NCBI RefSeq assembly: GCF_963677035.1
Contig: NZ_OY781472.1
Location: forward strand, 3,253,658-3,317,657
Direction of reading: 5' to 3'
Source: an uncultured Hyphomonas sp.
GTDB lineage: Bacteria; Pseudomonadota; Alphaproteobacteria; Caulobacterales; Hyphomonadaceae
DNA length: 64,000 nt
Position 1 is the stretch's first letter, and every line of letters begins with the position of its first letter. Of this stretch, positions 24,803 to 33,652 are shown one piece after another. The notes beneath the pieces are model-generated. The model was not told the DNA's origin and made no database searches. It saw only the letters and a program-made list of their open reading frames with translations. Position numbers and translations under genes: made by a program.

Positions 24803-27028
24803 ATGCGAAATTCACTCCTGCTGGCCGGCGCAGCCGCAGCAACCATTCTCTCAGGATGCACAATGACCGAAAAAACTGACCTGACCTCTGCGCCGGCCAA
24901 GCAGGCCCCCAAGACCACTCCGGCAACACCTGTCGCAAAGCGCGTGGATTTCGAGACGACACAGGTCGGCCGCACCCGCGTCGATCCTTATCACTGGATG
25001 AAGGACGATAACTGGCAGGAAGTGATGCGCGACCCATCCGTCCTGCGCGCCGACATTCGCGAATACCTTGAGGCTGAGAATGCCTACACCAAGGCCAATC
25101 TCGAGGCGCCAACTGCAGATCTGCGCGAGGCGCTTTTCCAGGAGATGAAAGGCCGCATCAAGGAAGACGACGCCTCCGTTCCCGAGATTGATGGCCGGTT
25201 CGCTTACTATTCCCGCTACCGCGAAGGCGGCGAATACCCCATCATCGCCCGGCGGGACGCCTCGGACGCCTTCACCCCCGATGCAGAAGAGACCATCCTG
25301 CTCGACGGCGACAAGATGTCTGAAGGCACAGATTACTTCTCCTTTGGAAGCGTAGACACATCACCGGACCACTCGCTGATTGCCTATGCACTGGATACGC
25401 AGGGCAGCGAGTTCTACACGGTCACGATCACCAATATCGGGACCGGAGAACCCGCCGCCGCGCCGATCTCTGACAGCTACGGCTCGTTCGAGTGGAGCGA
25501 AGACGGAAAGTCCATTTTCTGGGTTCACCGCGACGAGAACGCCCGGCCCGACGCCGTCTATGAGCGGGATCTCGAAACCGGCGAAGACACGCTGATTTAC
25601 GAAGAAAAGGACCCCGGCTTCTTCGTCGGCGTCTCCAAATCCGCGAACCAGGAAAAGATCTTCGTCACCTCGTCCAATCACACCACATCTGAATGGCACT
25701 GGTTCGATGCGAAGGCGCACCGCCCAACGCTGCACCTGATTGCACCACGTGAAGACGGTGTGGAGTATTCGGCCGTCGTCTGGGACGGTCAGTTCTACAT
25801 CACGACCAATTCCGGCGGCGCGGTCGACTTCAAGGTTGCGCGCGCGCCGTTTGACGCCACCTCACGCGATCAGTGGGAAGACGTCATCGCTCACCGTCCC
25901 GGCACGCTGATCCTCGGCCTGCAGGCTCAGAAGGACTATCTCTCTCGCATGGAGCGCGAGAATGGCCTGCCACGCATTGTGGTACGCGCCCGTGCCGACG
26001 GCGACGAGCATGAGATCAGCTTTGACGAAGCCGCTTACGATCTGGGGCTCGATTCCGGCTATGACTATGACGTGCCGATGCTGCGGTTCGACTACGCCTC
26101 CCCCACGACACCGGATCAGGTCTACGATTACAACCTCAACACGCATGAACGCATCCTGCGCAAAACGCGTGAAGTACCCTCCGGCCACAATGCGGACGAC
26201 TATGTATCCGAACGCCTGATGGCGCCCAGCTGGGACGGCGCCGAAGTGCCTGTCACTATCCTGCACCGCAAGGATACGCCCATCGACGGCACGGCCCCGA
26301 TGCTGCTCTATGGTTACGGCTCTTATGGCATCACCATTCCGGCTGACTTCAGGACAGGCCGGCTCAGCCTGGTGGATCGCGGGTTCGTCTACGCCATCGT
26401 GCACCCCCGCGGCGGCATGGCGAAGGGCTATCAGTGGTATCTCGACGGCAAGCTCGAAACCAAGACCAACACGTTCAAGGACTTCGTGGCGGCCGGGCAT
26501 TACCTTGTCGACAAGGGGTATTCGGCGCCAGATAAAGTCGTGGCCATGGGCGGCTCGGCCGGTGGCCTGCTGATGGGCGCGGTGTCCAATATGGACCCGG
26601 ACCTGTTTGCGGGAATCATTGCCGCTGTGCCCTTTGTGGACGTGATCAACACCATGTCGGACGAGAGCCTGCCGCTGACCCCGCCGGAATGGCCCGAATG
26701 GGGCAACCCGCTGACCAGCGCCGAAGACTATGACCAGATCGCCGCCTACAGCCCGTACGACAATGTGACGGCGCAGACCTATCCGGCCATGTTCATCACC
26801 GGCGGCCTGTCCGATCCGAGGGTGACCTACTGGGAACCAAGCAAGTGGGCTGCGAAGCTGCGCCACGACGCACCAGAGGGCGGTCCGTACTTCCTGAAGA
26901 TCAACATGGAAGCCGGCCATGGCGGCGCCTCAGGGCGGTTTGAAGGCCTGAAGGAAGTCGCGACGGAATACGCCTTCGCCCTCGCCGCTGTCGGGCAGGT
27001 TGAAGACGTGGATCTAACGAAGGACTGA
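24803..27028 (+). CDS. ptrB: Prolyl oligopeptidase-family S9A peptidase (oligopeptidase B type), lipoprotein, 741 aa
   Basis: Serine peptidase cleaving after basic residues in short peptides. Seen: a lipoprotein signal MRNSLLLAGAAAATILSGC with Cys19, a beta-propeller region containing VDPYHWMKDDNW and SVDTSPDHSLIAYALD, and a C-terminal alpha/beta hydrolase with Ser in MGGSAGGLLMGA, Asp in GGLSDPRVTYWEP and His in EAGHGGASGRFEG. PRGGMAKGYQWYLDGK is typical of oligopeptidase B. I start at ATG 24803, although GTG 24794 is in frame. The signal indicates periplasmic or envelope location, as in marine relatives. Confidence 0.93.
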   Translation: MRNSLLLAGAAAATILSGCTMTEKTDLTSAPAKQAPKTTPATPVAKRVDFETTQVGRTRVDPYHWMKDDNWQEVMRDPSVLRADIREYLEAENAYTKANLEAPTADLREALFQEMKGRIKEDDASVPEIDGRFAYYSRYREGGEYPIIARRDASDAFTPDAEETILLDGDKMSEGTDYFSFGSVDTSPDHSLIAYALDTQGSEFYTVTITNIGTGEPAAAPISDSYGSFEWSEDGKSIFWVHRDENARPDAVYERDLETGEDTLIYEEKDPGFFVGVSKSANQEKIFVTSSNHTTSEWHWFDAKAHRPTLHLIAPREDGVEYSAVVWDGQFYITTNSGGAVDFKVARAPFDATSRDQWEDVIAHRPGTLILGLQAQKDYLSRMERENGLPRIVVRARADGDEHEISFDEAAYDLGLDSGYDYDVPMLRFDYASPTTPDQVYDYNLNTHERILRKTREVPSGHNADDYVSERLMAPSWDGAEVPVTILHRKDTPIDGTAPMLLYGYGSYGITIPADFRTGRLSLVDRGFVYAIVHPRGGMAKGYQWYLDGKLETKTNTFKDFVAAGHYLVDKGYSAPDKVVAMGGSAGGLLMGAVSNMDPDLFAGIIAAVPFVDVINTMSDESLPLTPPEWPEWGNPLTSAEDYDQIAAYSPYDNVTAQTYPAMFITGGLSDPRVTYWEPSKWAAKLRHDAPEGGPYFLKINMEAGHGGASGRFEGLKEVATEYAFALAAVGQVEDVDLTKD

Positions 27029-27129
27029 TTGGGTGAGCGGGGGATAGCCCTCACTTACGCTTCGGGCATCATCTGCTTCACATCGATTCACCGGATCGAT
27101 TTGTTCGCCGCAGGTGAACCGGCAGAAAA

Positions 27130-27206
27130 TGGTCGGAGCGATAGGATTCGAACCTACGACCCCTCGCCCCCCAGGCGAGTGCGCTACCATACTGCGCCAC
27201 GCTCCG
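27130..27206 (-). tRNA. tRNA-Pro(GGG)
   Basis: On the minus strand CGGAGCG (5') pairs with CGCTCCG (3') to make the acceptor stem, followed by A and an encoded CCA. The anticodon arm is CTCGC-CTGGGGG-GCGAG with anticodon GGG, and the T arm contains GGTTCGAATCC. 77 nt, complete. Confidence 0.97.
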
Positions 27207-27259
27207 ACACTGGCGGCTTTTAGCCAAGCCACTCCGGTTCCGCAATTGATTATGTGGGT

Positions 27260-27748
27260 TCAGGCTGCGCGACGGCCCCGCACAGCATCGATACGGGATT
27301 TGATGTCCGACAGTTCCGTCAGGGCGTCTTCAAGACGTGCGCGACGTGCGTCTGTCAGCGCATCCCCGCTTTCATCGGAAAACGCCTTTGCGACCGTCTT
27401 CTGGAGGTCTCGCGCGGGGCTACTGCCTGCGGGGGCCCCGGCGCCCAGCGTGGCCTCACCGGACAGGACAGCCGACATGCCCTGCTCTGCGATCAGGGCC
27501 TTGGCGCCCTTCAGCGTCATGCCACGCTCATGCACAAGGATCTGGATGGCCCGCAGCGCATCAACGTCCTGCGGGCGGAACATGCGCCGTCCATCGGGAC
27601 GTTTGACCGGGCGAACTTCACGCGGAAACTTGCTCTCCCAGTAGCGGATGACATGCGTCTCAATACCAAGTTCCGAAGCGGCTTCGCCGATAGACCGGAA
27701 TGCGGTCGCAGATTTCTCGATTCGGGCCCGGCTGGCGCTCATGTCCAT
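27260..27748 (-). CDS. MerR-family transcriptional regulator, 162 aa
   Basis: Seen: an N-terminal MerR helix-turn-helix with FRSIGEAASELGIETHVIRYWESKFPREVRPVKRPDGRRMFRPQDVDALRAI at about residues 17-68, then a helix HERGMTLKGAKALI and a Gly/Ala linker with a C-terminal coiled coil. No cysteine cluster, so it does not look like a metal sensor. It is the conserved partner downstream of ihfA in alphaproteobacteria (plsX-fabH-ihfA-merR order). The ATG at 27748 lies 14 nt after ihfA. Its targets are not known. Confidence 0.9.
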   Translation of the reverse strand: MDMSASRARIEKSATAFRSIGEAASELGIETHVIRYWESKFPREVRPVKRPDGRRMFRPQDVDALRAIQILVHERGMTLKGAKALIAEQGMSAVLSGEATLGAGAPAGSSPARDLQKTVAKAFSDESGDALTDARRARLEDALTELSDIKSRIDAVRGRRAA

Positions 27749-27762
27749 TCCTTCCTGGATAG

Positions 27763-28056
27763 TTATTTGTTGTCGACCTGCGCCTTCAGCATCGGCGACG
27801 GGCGGAAGGTGACAACGCGCCGTGCAGCAATCGTGGCCTCCTCCCCGGTCTTGGGATTGCGGCCTTCGCGCGCGGCCTTGGACCGCACGACGAAATTGCC
27901 GAACCGGGAGAGCTTCACCTCGTCCTCATGCTCAAGGGCCGCGCCGATCATATCGAGCGTCCGGTCGAGCAAGTCCGACGATTCCTGCCGCGTCAGACCG
28001 ACTTCGCTGACGATCTTGTCGGTCACTTCGGCGCGGGTAATGGTCTGGTTGGGCAT
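27763..28056 (-). CDS. ihfA: Integration host factor subunit alpha, 97 aa
   Basis: Sequence-specific DNA-bending protein, heterodimer with IhfB. Seen: N-terminal TRAEVTDKIVSEVGLTRQESSDLLD, the signature GNFVVRSKAAREGRNPKTGEEATIAARRVVTFRPSPMLK with the DNA-intercalating Pro in RNPKTG, and the length of IhfA. ATG 28056. It lies in the plsX-fabH-ihfA-merR run, 103 nt downstream of fabH. Confidence 0.95.
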   Translation of the reverse strand: MPNQTITRAEVTDKIVSEVGLTRQESSDLLDRTLDMIGAALEHEDEVKLSRFGNFVVRSKAAREGRNPKTGEEATIAARRVVTFRPSPMLKAQVDNK

Positions 28057-28159
28057 GGGATTCTCCCGATCTGGTTAAGATATAGCCAAAGATTGTTAAC
28101 GGATTACTAGCGCATCCGTCAGCTAATATCCGTGAAATAATCGAGCTTGTCGCCTGATT

Positions 28160-29131
28160 TTAAAGGCGGAACAGGCTGGCGCCCCAGGAAAAGCCGCCCC
28201 CCATCGCCTCTGACAGGATCAGGTCGCCCGGTTTTGCCCGCCCGGAGCGAACCGCGTGGTTCAATGCGAGGGGGATGGAAGCGGCCGACGTGTTGGCATG
28301 CTCGTCCACGGTGACGATCACCTTCTCCTCGGCGAGGTCCATCTTTTTCGCCACGCTATCGAGGATGCGCTTGTTGGCCTGATGCGGCACGAACCAGTCA
28401 ATGTCCGCCCCGGTCAGGCCCGTTTCATCATAGATGGCCTGGATGGCGGATGCGATATTGGTGACGGCATGCCGGAAGACGCGGTTTCCTTCCATGCGGA
28501 CATGCCCGATCGTCCCGGTGGAGCTGACGCCGCCATCGACATAGAGCAGGTCAGATTTGGTGCCGTCCGTCCGGATATGGTGGGTGATGACCCCCGCCAG
28601 CTTGTCGCCGTCCCACTCCTCAGCCTGCAGCACGGCCGCGCCACCGCCGTCACCAAAGAGGACGCATGTGCCCCGGTCAGACCAATCCAGAATGCGCGTG
28701 AACGTCTCTGCGCCGATAACCAGAGCCGTATTGAACAGCCCCTGTTTCAGCATCGTATCCGCCGTCGCCAGTGCGAACAGAAATCCGGAACAAACGGCCT
28801 GGACATCGAACGCCGCCCCGCCTGTCATGCCAAGCTTCGCCTGAACGGCCGTCGCGGTTGCCGGAAAAGTCTGATCTGGTGTCGTTGTTGCCAGCACGAT
28901 CAGGTCAACATCGGAAACAGAAAGGCCCGCTGCGTCGAGCGCAGACCGGGCCGCCGCCGTCGCAATATCGGATGTCAGCTCGCCTTCGGCTGCGATGTGC
29001 CGGCGTTTAATTCCCGTACGCTCCTGAATCCACTCATCGGATGTCTCGATCAGTGCAGACAGGTCTTCATTGGTCATTACTCGTTCGGGAAGATACCCAC
29101 CTGTCCCGCGGATGAAACTACGCCGTGCCAT
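28160..29131 (-). CDS. fabH: 3-oxoacyl-[ACP] synthase III, 323 aa
   Basis: Starts fatty-acid synthesis by condensing acetyl-CoA with malonyl-ACP. Seen: [14 protein letters not shown] with catalytic Cys about residue 112, [18 protein letters not shown] with the active His, and [15 protein letters not shown] with the Asn. [14 protein letters not shown] at the N-terminus and the C-terminal [17 protein letters not shown] are typical. ATG 29131; extended readings upstream run into plsX sequence and are rejected. Confidence 0.96.
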   Translation of the reverse strand: MARRSFIRGTGGYLPERVMTNEDLSALIETSDEWIQERTGIKRRHIAAEGELTSDIATAAARSALDAAGLSVSDVDLIVLATTTPDQTFPATATAVQAKLGMTGGAAFDVQAVCSGFLFALATADTMLKQGLFNTALVIGAETFTRILDWSDRGTCVLFGDGGGAAVLQAEEWDGDKLAGVITHHIRTDGTKSDLLYVDGGVSSTGTIGHVRMEGNRVFRHAVTNIASAIQAIYDETGLTGADIDWFVPHQANKRILDSVAKKMDLAEEKVIVTVDEHANTSAASIPLALNHAVRSGRAKPGDLILSEAMGGGFSWGASLFRL

Positions 29132-29157
29132 CTTATGTCCTTTATGGGGTGGCCTGC

Positions 29158-30192
29158 TCAGCCAGCCGCCGCCCCTTTCTTTTGGATTCGCGCGAGGTTT
29201 GCAGCAACCTCTTCCGGATAGTGACTTGTGGCGAGATCCGCCGCCAAACGGCAAGCCGTGGCGAAGCCCTGAGCATCCGTTCCACCGTGACTTTTGACCG
29301 AAACACCGCCGAGACCGAGCAAAACACCGCCATTTGCATTGCTGGGGTTCATCTGCTCACGGAGCTGGTTGAGCCCCGAAGATGCCAGAACCGCACCTGC
29401 TTTGGTTGCGAGGCTCTTCATCAATGCTTCGCGGACTCGGGTGCCCAGCATGCGGGCCACGCCTTCGCCGGTCTTCAGGGCAATATTACCGGTGAAGCCG
29501 TCTGTAACGACCACATCCACCGCGCCCATTGAAATATCATCGCCTTCGACAAAGCCCCGATAGTCCAGGTCCAGATCGGAGGCACGCAGAATCTCATGCG
29601 CCTGGCGCACCTCTTCATGCCCCTTCATTTCTTCAGAGCCAATATTCAGCAGTCCGATCGTCGGCCTGTCTTTGCCGAGTGTGGCCCTGGCATAGGCTTC
29701 GCCCATGATCGCGAACGAAACGAGCTGGGCCGCATCCGCCTCAACGTTTGCGCCGACATCGAGCACAACCGAACGCCCGGCAAGTGTCGGCCACATGGCT
29801 GTCATGGCGGGCCGGTGCACACCATCCATCTTGCGCAAGACGAGCATCGAGATGGCCATCAGCGCACCGGTGTTGCCGGCCGACACGGAGGCGTGTGCCC
29901 GGCCTTCCTTCACGGCTTCCAGCGCATTCCACATCGACGAACCCTTGCCACGGCGCAACGCCTGGCTGGGCTTCATATCGCTGGTGATCTTGTGGTCGCA
30001 GTGAACAATTTCGCACCGGCCCGAAAGCCCCGGATGGACAGCGACCAGCGGCGTGAGAGACGCCTCATCACCGAATAGAATCACTTGCGAATCCGCGCGC
30101 TCTTTCAAAAATACGGCAACGCCATCGACGATCACGCCTGGTGCGTGGTCGCCTCCCATTGCATCAACTGACAGGATCGTTCCGCGAGTCAT
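29158..30192 (-). CDS. plsX: Phosphate acyltransferase PlsX, 344 aa
   Basis: Makes acyl-phosphate from acyl-ACP for the PlsY pathway of phospholipid synthesis. Seen: [17 protein letters not shown] near the N-terminus, a second core motif [55 protein letters not shown], and [20 protein letters not shown], all family hallmarks. ATG 30192. It is followed by fabH 26 nt later. The usual upstream partner DUF177 (YceD) is absent here; the gene before it is a CBP3-type chaperone 56 nt upstream. Confidence 0.96.
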   Translation of the reverse strand: MTRGTILSVDAMGGDHAPGVIVDGVAVFLKERADSQVILFGDEASLTPLVAVHPGLSGRCEIVHCDHKITSDMKPSQALRRGKGSSMWNALEAVKEGRAHASVSAGNTGALMAISMLVLRKMDGVHRPAMTAMWPTLAGRSVVLDVGANVEADAAQLVSFAIMGEAYARATLGKDRPTIGLLNIGSEEMKGHEEVRQAHEILRASDLDLDYRGFVEGDDISMGAVDVVVTDGFTGNIALKTGEGVARMLGTRVREALMKSLATKAGAVLASSGLNQLREQMNPSNANGGVLLGLGGVSVKSHGGTDAQGFATACRLAADLATSHYPEEVAANLARIQKKGAAAG

Positions 30193-30248
30193 GGCGCCTT
30201 CCGGATTCAGGCCCTGTTGAGAGCCGTTCGCGCTGTTTAAGGCGCGCC

Positions 30249-30821
30249 TCAGACCTTGGCAACGCCGGGTCTGCTTGTTGCAGGAAAGCTTAACCACGGA
30301 GGTGTGCCCGACAAAAAGGCCTCGGACGCGGCTTCTTCGAAGGCCTGTGCGGTTGCCACCAGATATTGTGCAAGCTCCGCTTCGCGCCCAGGCGTTGCAA
30401 CGCCATTGCGCTCCAGAACATTGGAAAGCCCAGCGGCGCGTTCAGCGTCCGGCCGGGCGCAGGACTCAGCGATCGACTTCCCGAGACCGTAATAATGCTC
30501 CCCCAGTTTGCGAACCTTCCGGGCGATCGACGCATCTCCCACCCCGGTTTCACGCAGGGAAGCATCGAATCCATCAAATACGCGGGTGTGAATCAGCTGA
30601 GGCAGGCGCTGAAGCTCACGTTCAGGCCTCCGGGTGAGCTGCCAGACCAGGATTGCGGCATGGAGCCCGACCATCTGCACGCGATGGTCCATATCATCCG
30701 GGACGACACCCGCCATATAGGCCTCTGGTGACAGGGCCGCTGCCATCAGGCCGCGATACAGCGCATCCGCCCGCTGTTTCTGCGCGTTCCTGTTTCGAAA
30801 CGGGTTCCAGATGCCAACCAA
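30249..30821 (-). CDS. Ubiquinol-cytochrome c chaperone (CBP3/UQCC1-like), 190 aa
   Basis: Family needed for assembly of cytochrome bc1. Seen: [45 protein letters not shown] near residues 18-62, [37 protein letters not shown], which matches the Cyt_c chaperone signature with FxxFDxxLRExGVGD. The start is probably TTG at 30821: no upstream ATG exists, and CAGGAGA lies 7 nt before it. It is divergent to bamE and leads the plsX operon. Confidence 0.88.
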   Translation of the reverse strand: MVGIWNPFRNRNAQKQRADALYRGLMAAALSPEAYMAGVVPDDMDHRVQMVGLHAAILVWQLTRRPERELQRLPQLIHTRVFDGFDASLRETGVGDASIARKVRKLGEHYYGLGKSIAESCARPDAERAAGLSNVLERNGVATPGREAELAQYLVATAQAFEEAASEAFLSGTPPWLSFPATSRPGVAKV

Positions 30822-30904
30822 TAATATTCTCCTGCACTCATGTGCTTGCCAAAGCTATCCCGCTGCCGCTAGGTCTGACGCGGACCATTATCAGGAGTTT
30901 GCCG

Positions 30905-31384
30905 ATGGCGCGACGCGCAATTCTGGCCGTAGGCCTTCTGGCCCTTCCGCTGACTGCGTGCCTTACGCCCAGCCGCGATTACCACGGCTATGTCGCAGAT
31001 GAGGCTCAGCCAAGCGATATCCAGCCCGGTGAAGACACACGCTCAACCGTGCTGGCACAACTGGGCTCGCCGTCGACCAAAAGCCTGTTCGACGACAATA
31101 CCTGGATCTACATGTCCGAACTGCAAGAGCGGATCGCATTCTATCGTCCAAAGGTGGAGACGCGCAAAATCACGGCGATCTCTTTCGGCACCGACGACAA
31201 GGTCGAGGAAGTTCTCGAGTACACTGCGGACGACGGCCAGGTTATCAATTACGCGTCGCGTGAAACCCCGACTCGTGGCCGGGAACTCGGTCTGTGGGAA
31301 CAGATCTTCGGTTCCGTCGGCAATGTGCGCCTGCCAAATTCGGATGAGATCACTCCGGACAACCCCACCGGACGGCGCCGCTGA
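30905..31384 (+). CDS. bamE: Outer-membrane assembly lipoprotein BamE/SmpA, 159 aa
   Basis: Component of the BAM complex that inserts outer-membrane proteins. Seen: lipoprotein signal with LPLTAC (Cys19), then QPGEDTRSTVLAQLGSPSTKSLFDDNTWIYMSE, the SmpA/OmlA signature near residues 40-75, and KITAISFGTDDKVEEVLEYT. The C-terminal region NYASRETPTRGRELGLWEQIFGSVGNVR is the usual alphaproteobacterial extension. ATG 30905 follows CAGGAGTTTG. Divergent from the CBP3-like chaperone, as in many alphaproteobacteria. Confidence 0.93.
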   Translation: MARRAILAVGLLALPLTACLTPSRDYHGYVADEAQPSDIQPGEDTRSTVLAQLGSPSTKSLFDDNTWIYMSELQERIAFYRPKVETRKITAISFGTDDKVEEVLEYTADDGQVINYASRETPTRGRELGLWEQIFGSVGNVRLPNSDEITPDNPTGRRR

Positions 31385-31606
31385 CCGTGATTTTGCGGCG
31401 CAGCAATCGCCCTTAATCTCGCCCCCGACGGGAATCTAAGCAAAATATAATTCGTCAAGCAGGCGTATTGGCGTTAATGTTTGACCATAAGCTCCAAACG
31501 AGCGGCTGGGCGGCGCGACAGCCCCGGGCAATCCCGAGAACGCGGCCCGCTCACCCTGTAGCGCGTGCAAGTGGCATGTTCTGCAAGGATGCAAGGAGAT
31601 TGGGTT

Positions 31607-31819
31607 ATGGCAATCAGGTTCTCCCTGTTCGGCCGGCGCACAAGTGCCCCGAGTTCCAAACAGTCCCGCGCTTACGCTTCACTGAAAGATGCGGCGGCTG
31701 AAGCCGGGCTGCTTCCGCCAACGGATACGGTCAAGCATATACGGGATCGCGCACGCGAGCGCCTTCAACGCGCCGATCACGCCTTCGATCAGTTCGAAGG
31801 ATCAGAAAACGCCAGCTGA
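31607..31819 (+). CDS. Small basic hypothetical protein, 70 aa
   Basis: Not recognised. ATG 31607 follows an AAGGAGATT ribosome site, which supports a gene. Seen: a basic N-terminus (IRFSLFGRRTSA), Ala-rich DAAAEAGLLPPTDTVKHIRDRARERLQR that is predicted helical, and an acidic tail. It ends 7 nt before the stop of ecfG, to which it is convergent. A sequence GGAAT-N17-CGTC at about 31430-31456 resembles the GGAAC/CGTT promoter form of EcfG sigma factors, but lies about 150 nt upstream. A link to the stress response is only suggested by position. Confidence 0.6.
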   Translation: MAIRFSLFGRRTSAPSSKQSRAYASLKDAAAEAGLLPPTDTVKHIRDRARERLQRADHAFDQFEGSENAS

Positions 31820-31826
31820 AACTGGA

Positions 31827-32468
31827 TCACGCGGCGCTAAACAAGCCCCGCGCAAGCATTTCAATGTCGGAAATCAGGTCGATATGGCCGTTTGCCGTGC
31901 GGCTCTCGTCGCGCGCTGAACCACCGACCTGGCCAAAATCGGCCCTCTCCATCTTGAAGACAACCGCCTCACGTGCCCGGCTGACCCGGCTTTTGATCGT
32001 GCCAGGTGAGCAATTGCAGATTTCCCCGGCTTCCTCGTAAGTATACCCGGCCGCGACAACGAGAACCAGCGCTTCACGTTGCACATCCGGAAGGTCGGAC
32101 ATTGCTGCCTGAAGCACTTTGAAATCAATTTTGGCATCCAGATCCGCCGGCGCGACGAGTGTGTTCTCGGCGACCTCCTGATCAAGCGGCGTCGAACGCC
32201 ATGAACGCCGGGAATATTGATAAAACTCATTGCGAAGGATTCGGAACAACCAGGGCCTCATCGGCGCATCCGGATCAAATGAATCGATGGCCTGCCACGC
32301 TTTCAGGCAGGTGTCCTGAACAAGATCATCCGCAAGTTCGCGCTCTCGGCACAAACTCCGCGCAAAGGCCCGCAACTCCGGGATAAGCCGCTCAAGCTCG
32401 TCAACGAACGACCAGTCATTCCCGGAATCCGGCAGTTCTTCCTGACAAACCGGAGACACCTTAGTCAC
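31827..32468 (-). CDS. ecfG: EcfG-type ECF sigma factor of the general stress response, 213 aa
   Basis: ECF15-type sigma factor directing stress promoters when released from NepR. Seen: region 2 (ERLIPELRAFARSLCRERELADDLVQDTCLKAWQAIDSFDPDAPMRPWLFRILRNEFYQYSRR, residues about 27-89) and region 4 (LPDVQREALVLVVAAGYTYEEAGEICNCSPGTIKSRVSRAREAV). The start GTG at 32468 lies two bases after nepR, as in many alphaproteobacteria. Released by phosphorylated PhyR binding to NepR. The ECF assignment is strong, the EcfG identity follows from the NepR/PhyR neighbours. Confidence 0.93.
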   Translation of the reverse strand: MTKVSPVCQEELPDSGNDWSFVDELERLIPELRAFARSLCRERELADDLVQDTCLKAWQAIDSFDPDAPMRPWLFRILRNEFYQYSRRSWRSTPLDQEVAENTLVAPADLDAKIDFKVLQAAMSDLPDVQREALVLVVAAGYTYEEAGEICNCSPGTIKSRVSRAREAVVFKMERADFGQVGGSARDESRTANGHIDLISDIEMLARGLFSAA

Positions 32469-32470
32469 AA

Positions 32471-32695
32471 TCAGCGGCCTTTCTTTTGTTGTTCCTCAAT
32501 ACGCAACTTATCGATCATTTCCCGCAACCTTTTCGGCAACGGCTCTTCTTGCACAGGTTTAAAGCTTGCTCGCAATGCATCTCCGATTGCGCCTTCCAGC
32601 CTTCCCCGATTTGGGAGTGGTGCCCCTGTTTGCCAGTACGGCTCAGCTGTCGCCCCCCATGACTTCGCTAACTTCCCCAAAACAAACGTCCCCAA
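32471..32695 (-). CDS. nepR: NepR-family anti-sigma factor, about 74 aa
   Basis: Binds and inhibits EcfG; sequestered by phosphorylated PhyR. Seen: the NepR core IGDALRASFKPVQEEPLPKRLREMIDKL at about residues 38-65, with the E-P-x-P motif, and a basic end. There is no in-frame ATG before the core. The first start candidate is TTG 32695, preceded by GGTGAG; a second TTG is at 32680. A rare start codon may keep this anti-sigma protein at a low level relative to EcfG. Overall length is normal. Confidence 0.88.
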   Translation of the reverse strand: MGTFVLGKLAKSWGATAEPYWQTGAPLPNRGRLEGAIGDALRASFKPVQEEPLPKRLREMIDKLRIEEQQKKGR

Positions 32696-32893
32696 GCATG
32701 ACTCACCAACGGCTTCGAACGTACCCTAGCGTTCACATGCCGTACAATGGTCCAAATTCTGCCTCCTTGGGGTTAAGAATAGGTTTGTAAGAGAGCGTGG
32801 TTTCCCGCGTAAAAACAACAAAATTACCTTATTGCCATTTTGTTATTCCATAGAATCTAGAAGATATCCTCCTAATCCAAAAAGGCCGCGTGC

Positions 32894-33652
32894 GTGTTAT
32901 ACGAACTGATTACAAAGGAATTGCCCTATTTGCGCCGGTATGCACGCGCCATGACGGGCGACCAGATGGCAGGAGACCAGTGCGTTGAGACCATGCTTCA
33001 GGAGCATGTCCTGAAACCACAGCCATCAGATGCCGTCCTTCCGGAGACCCGAATAGACCTGTTCTCATTGCTCGATTCGATTCTTGCGGACGCCGCCCAC
33101 CTGCCCGTCGCCCCGCTCTCGGTTCCGGCCTTTCAGAATCTGTCGTCACGGTCACGGCGCGCCCTGTTCCTGACAGCGGTTGAACAACTTGATTCGAGCG
33201 CCGTCGAATCGATTCTGAAAATCGGCCCCGAGGAACTGGCGGACATCCTGAAAGAGGCGGAGCGAGACCTTGCCTCTGCTCTGGCCACGGATATCATGAT
33301 TATTGAAGACGAGGCGATGATCGCCCTCCAATTAAAAGAGATCATCGAAAGCCTCGGCCATAACATGGTCGCACGCGCAACCACATACGATGAAGCCGTG
33401 AAACAGGCCCGCACCACCCGCCCAGGGCTGATGCTTGTCGACATTCAGCTTGCTGATGACTCATCCGGCCTGGACGCCATGGATGAGATCTTCAAATTCC
33501 ACAAGGTCCCCAGTATCGTAATTACCGCCTATCCGGAACGCCTCCTCTCGGGGCGTAAAAACGAACCGGCCTTCCTGATCCCAAAGCCTTTCCGGGCAGA
33601 CCATGTCAAAACCATAATCAGCCAGGCTTTGCTGACCCAGGTCGCCAGCTAG
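32894..33652 (+). CDS. phyR: PhyR anti-anti-sigma response regulator, 252 aa
   Basis: Phosphorylated PhyR uses its sigma-like domain to pull NepR off EcfG. Seen: an N-terminal sigma-like domain (residues about 1-125, with ELPYLRRYARAMTGDQMAGDQCVE and LSSRSRRALFLTAVEQLDSSAV) and a C-terminal receiver with phospho-acceptor Asp183 in LMLVDIQLAD, acidic pocket IIEDEAM, and TAYPERLLSG at 211-220, the FATGUY-type receiver signature. Start GTG 32894. It is divergent from nepR-ecfG, and its stop overlaps that of the kinase on the other strand. Confidence 0.95.
   Translation: MLYELITKELPYLRRYARAMTGDQMAGDQCVETMLQEHVLKPQPSDAVLPETRIDLFSLLDSILADAAHLPVAPLSVPAFQNLSSRSRRALFLTAVEQLDSSAVESILKIGPEELADILKEAERDLASALATDIMIIEDEAMIALQLKEIIESLGHNMVARATTYDEAVKQARTTRPGLMLVDIQLADDSSGLDAMDEIFKFHKVPSIVITAYPERLLSGRKNEPAFLIPKPFRADHVKTIISQALLTQVAS

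Noticed and set aside
25862..26920. 352-aa open frame on the minus strand
   Set aside because: Antisense to oligopeptidase B, no recognised domain.
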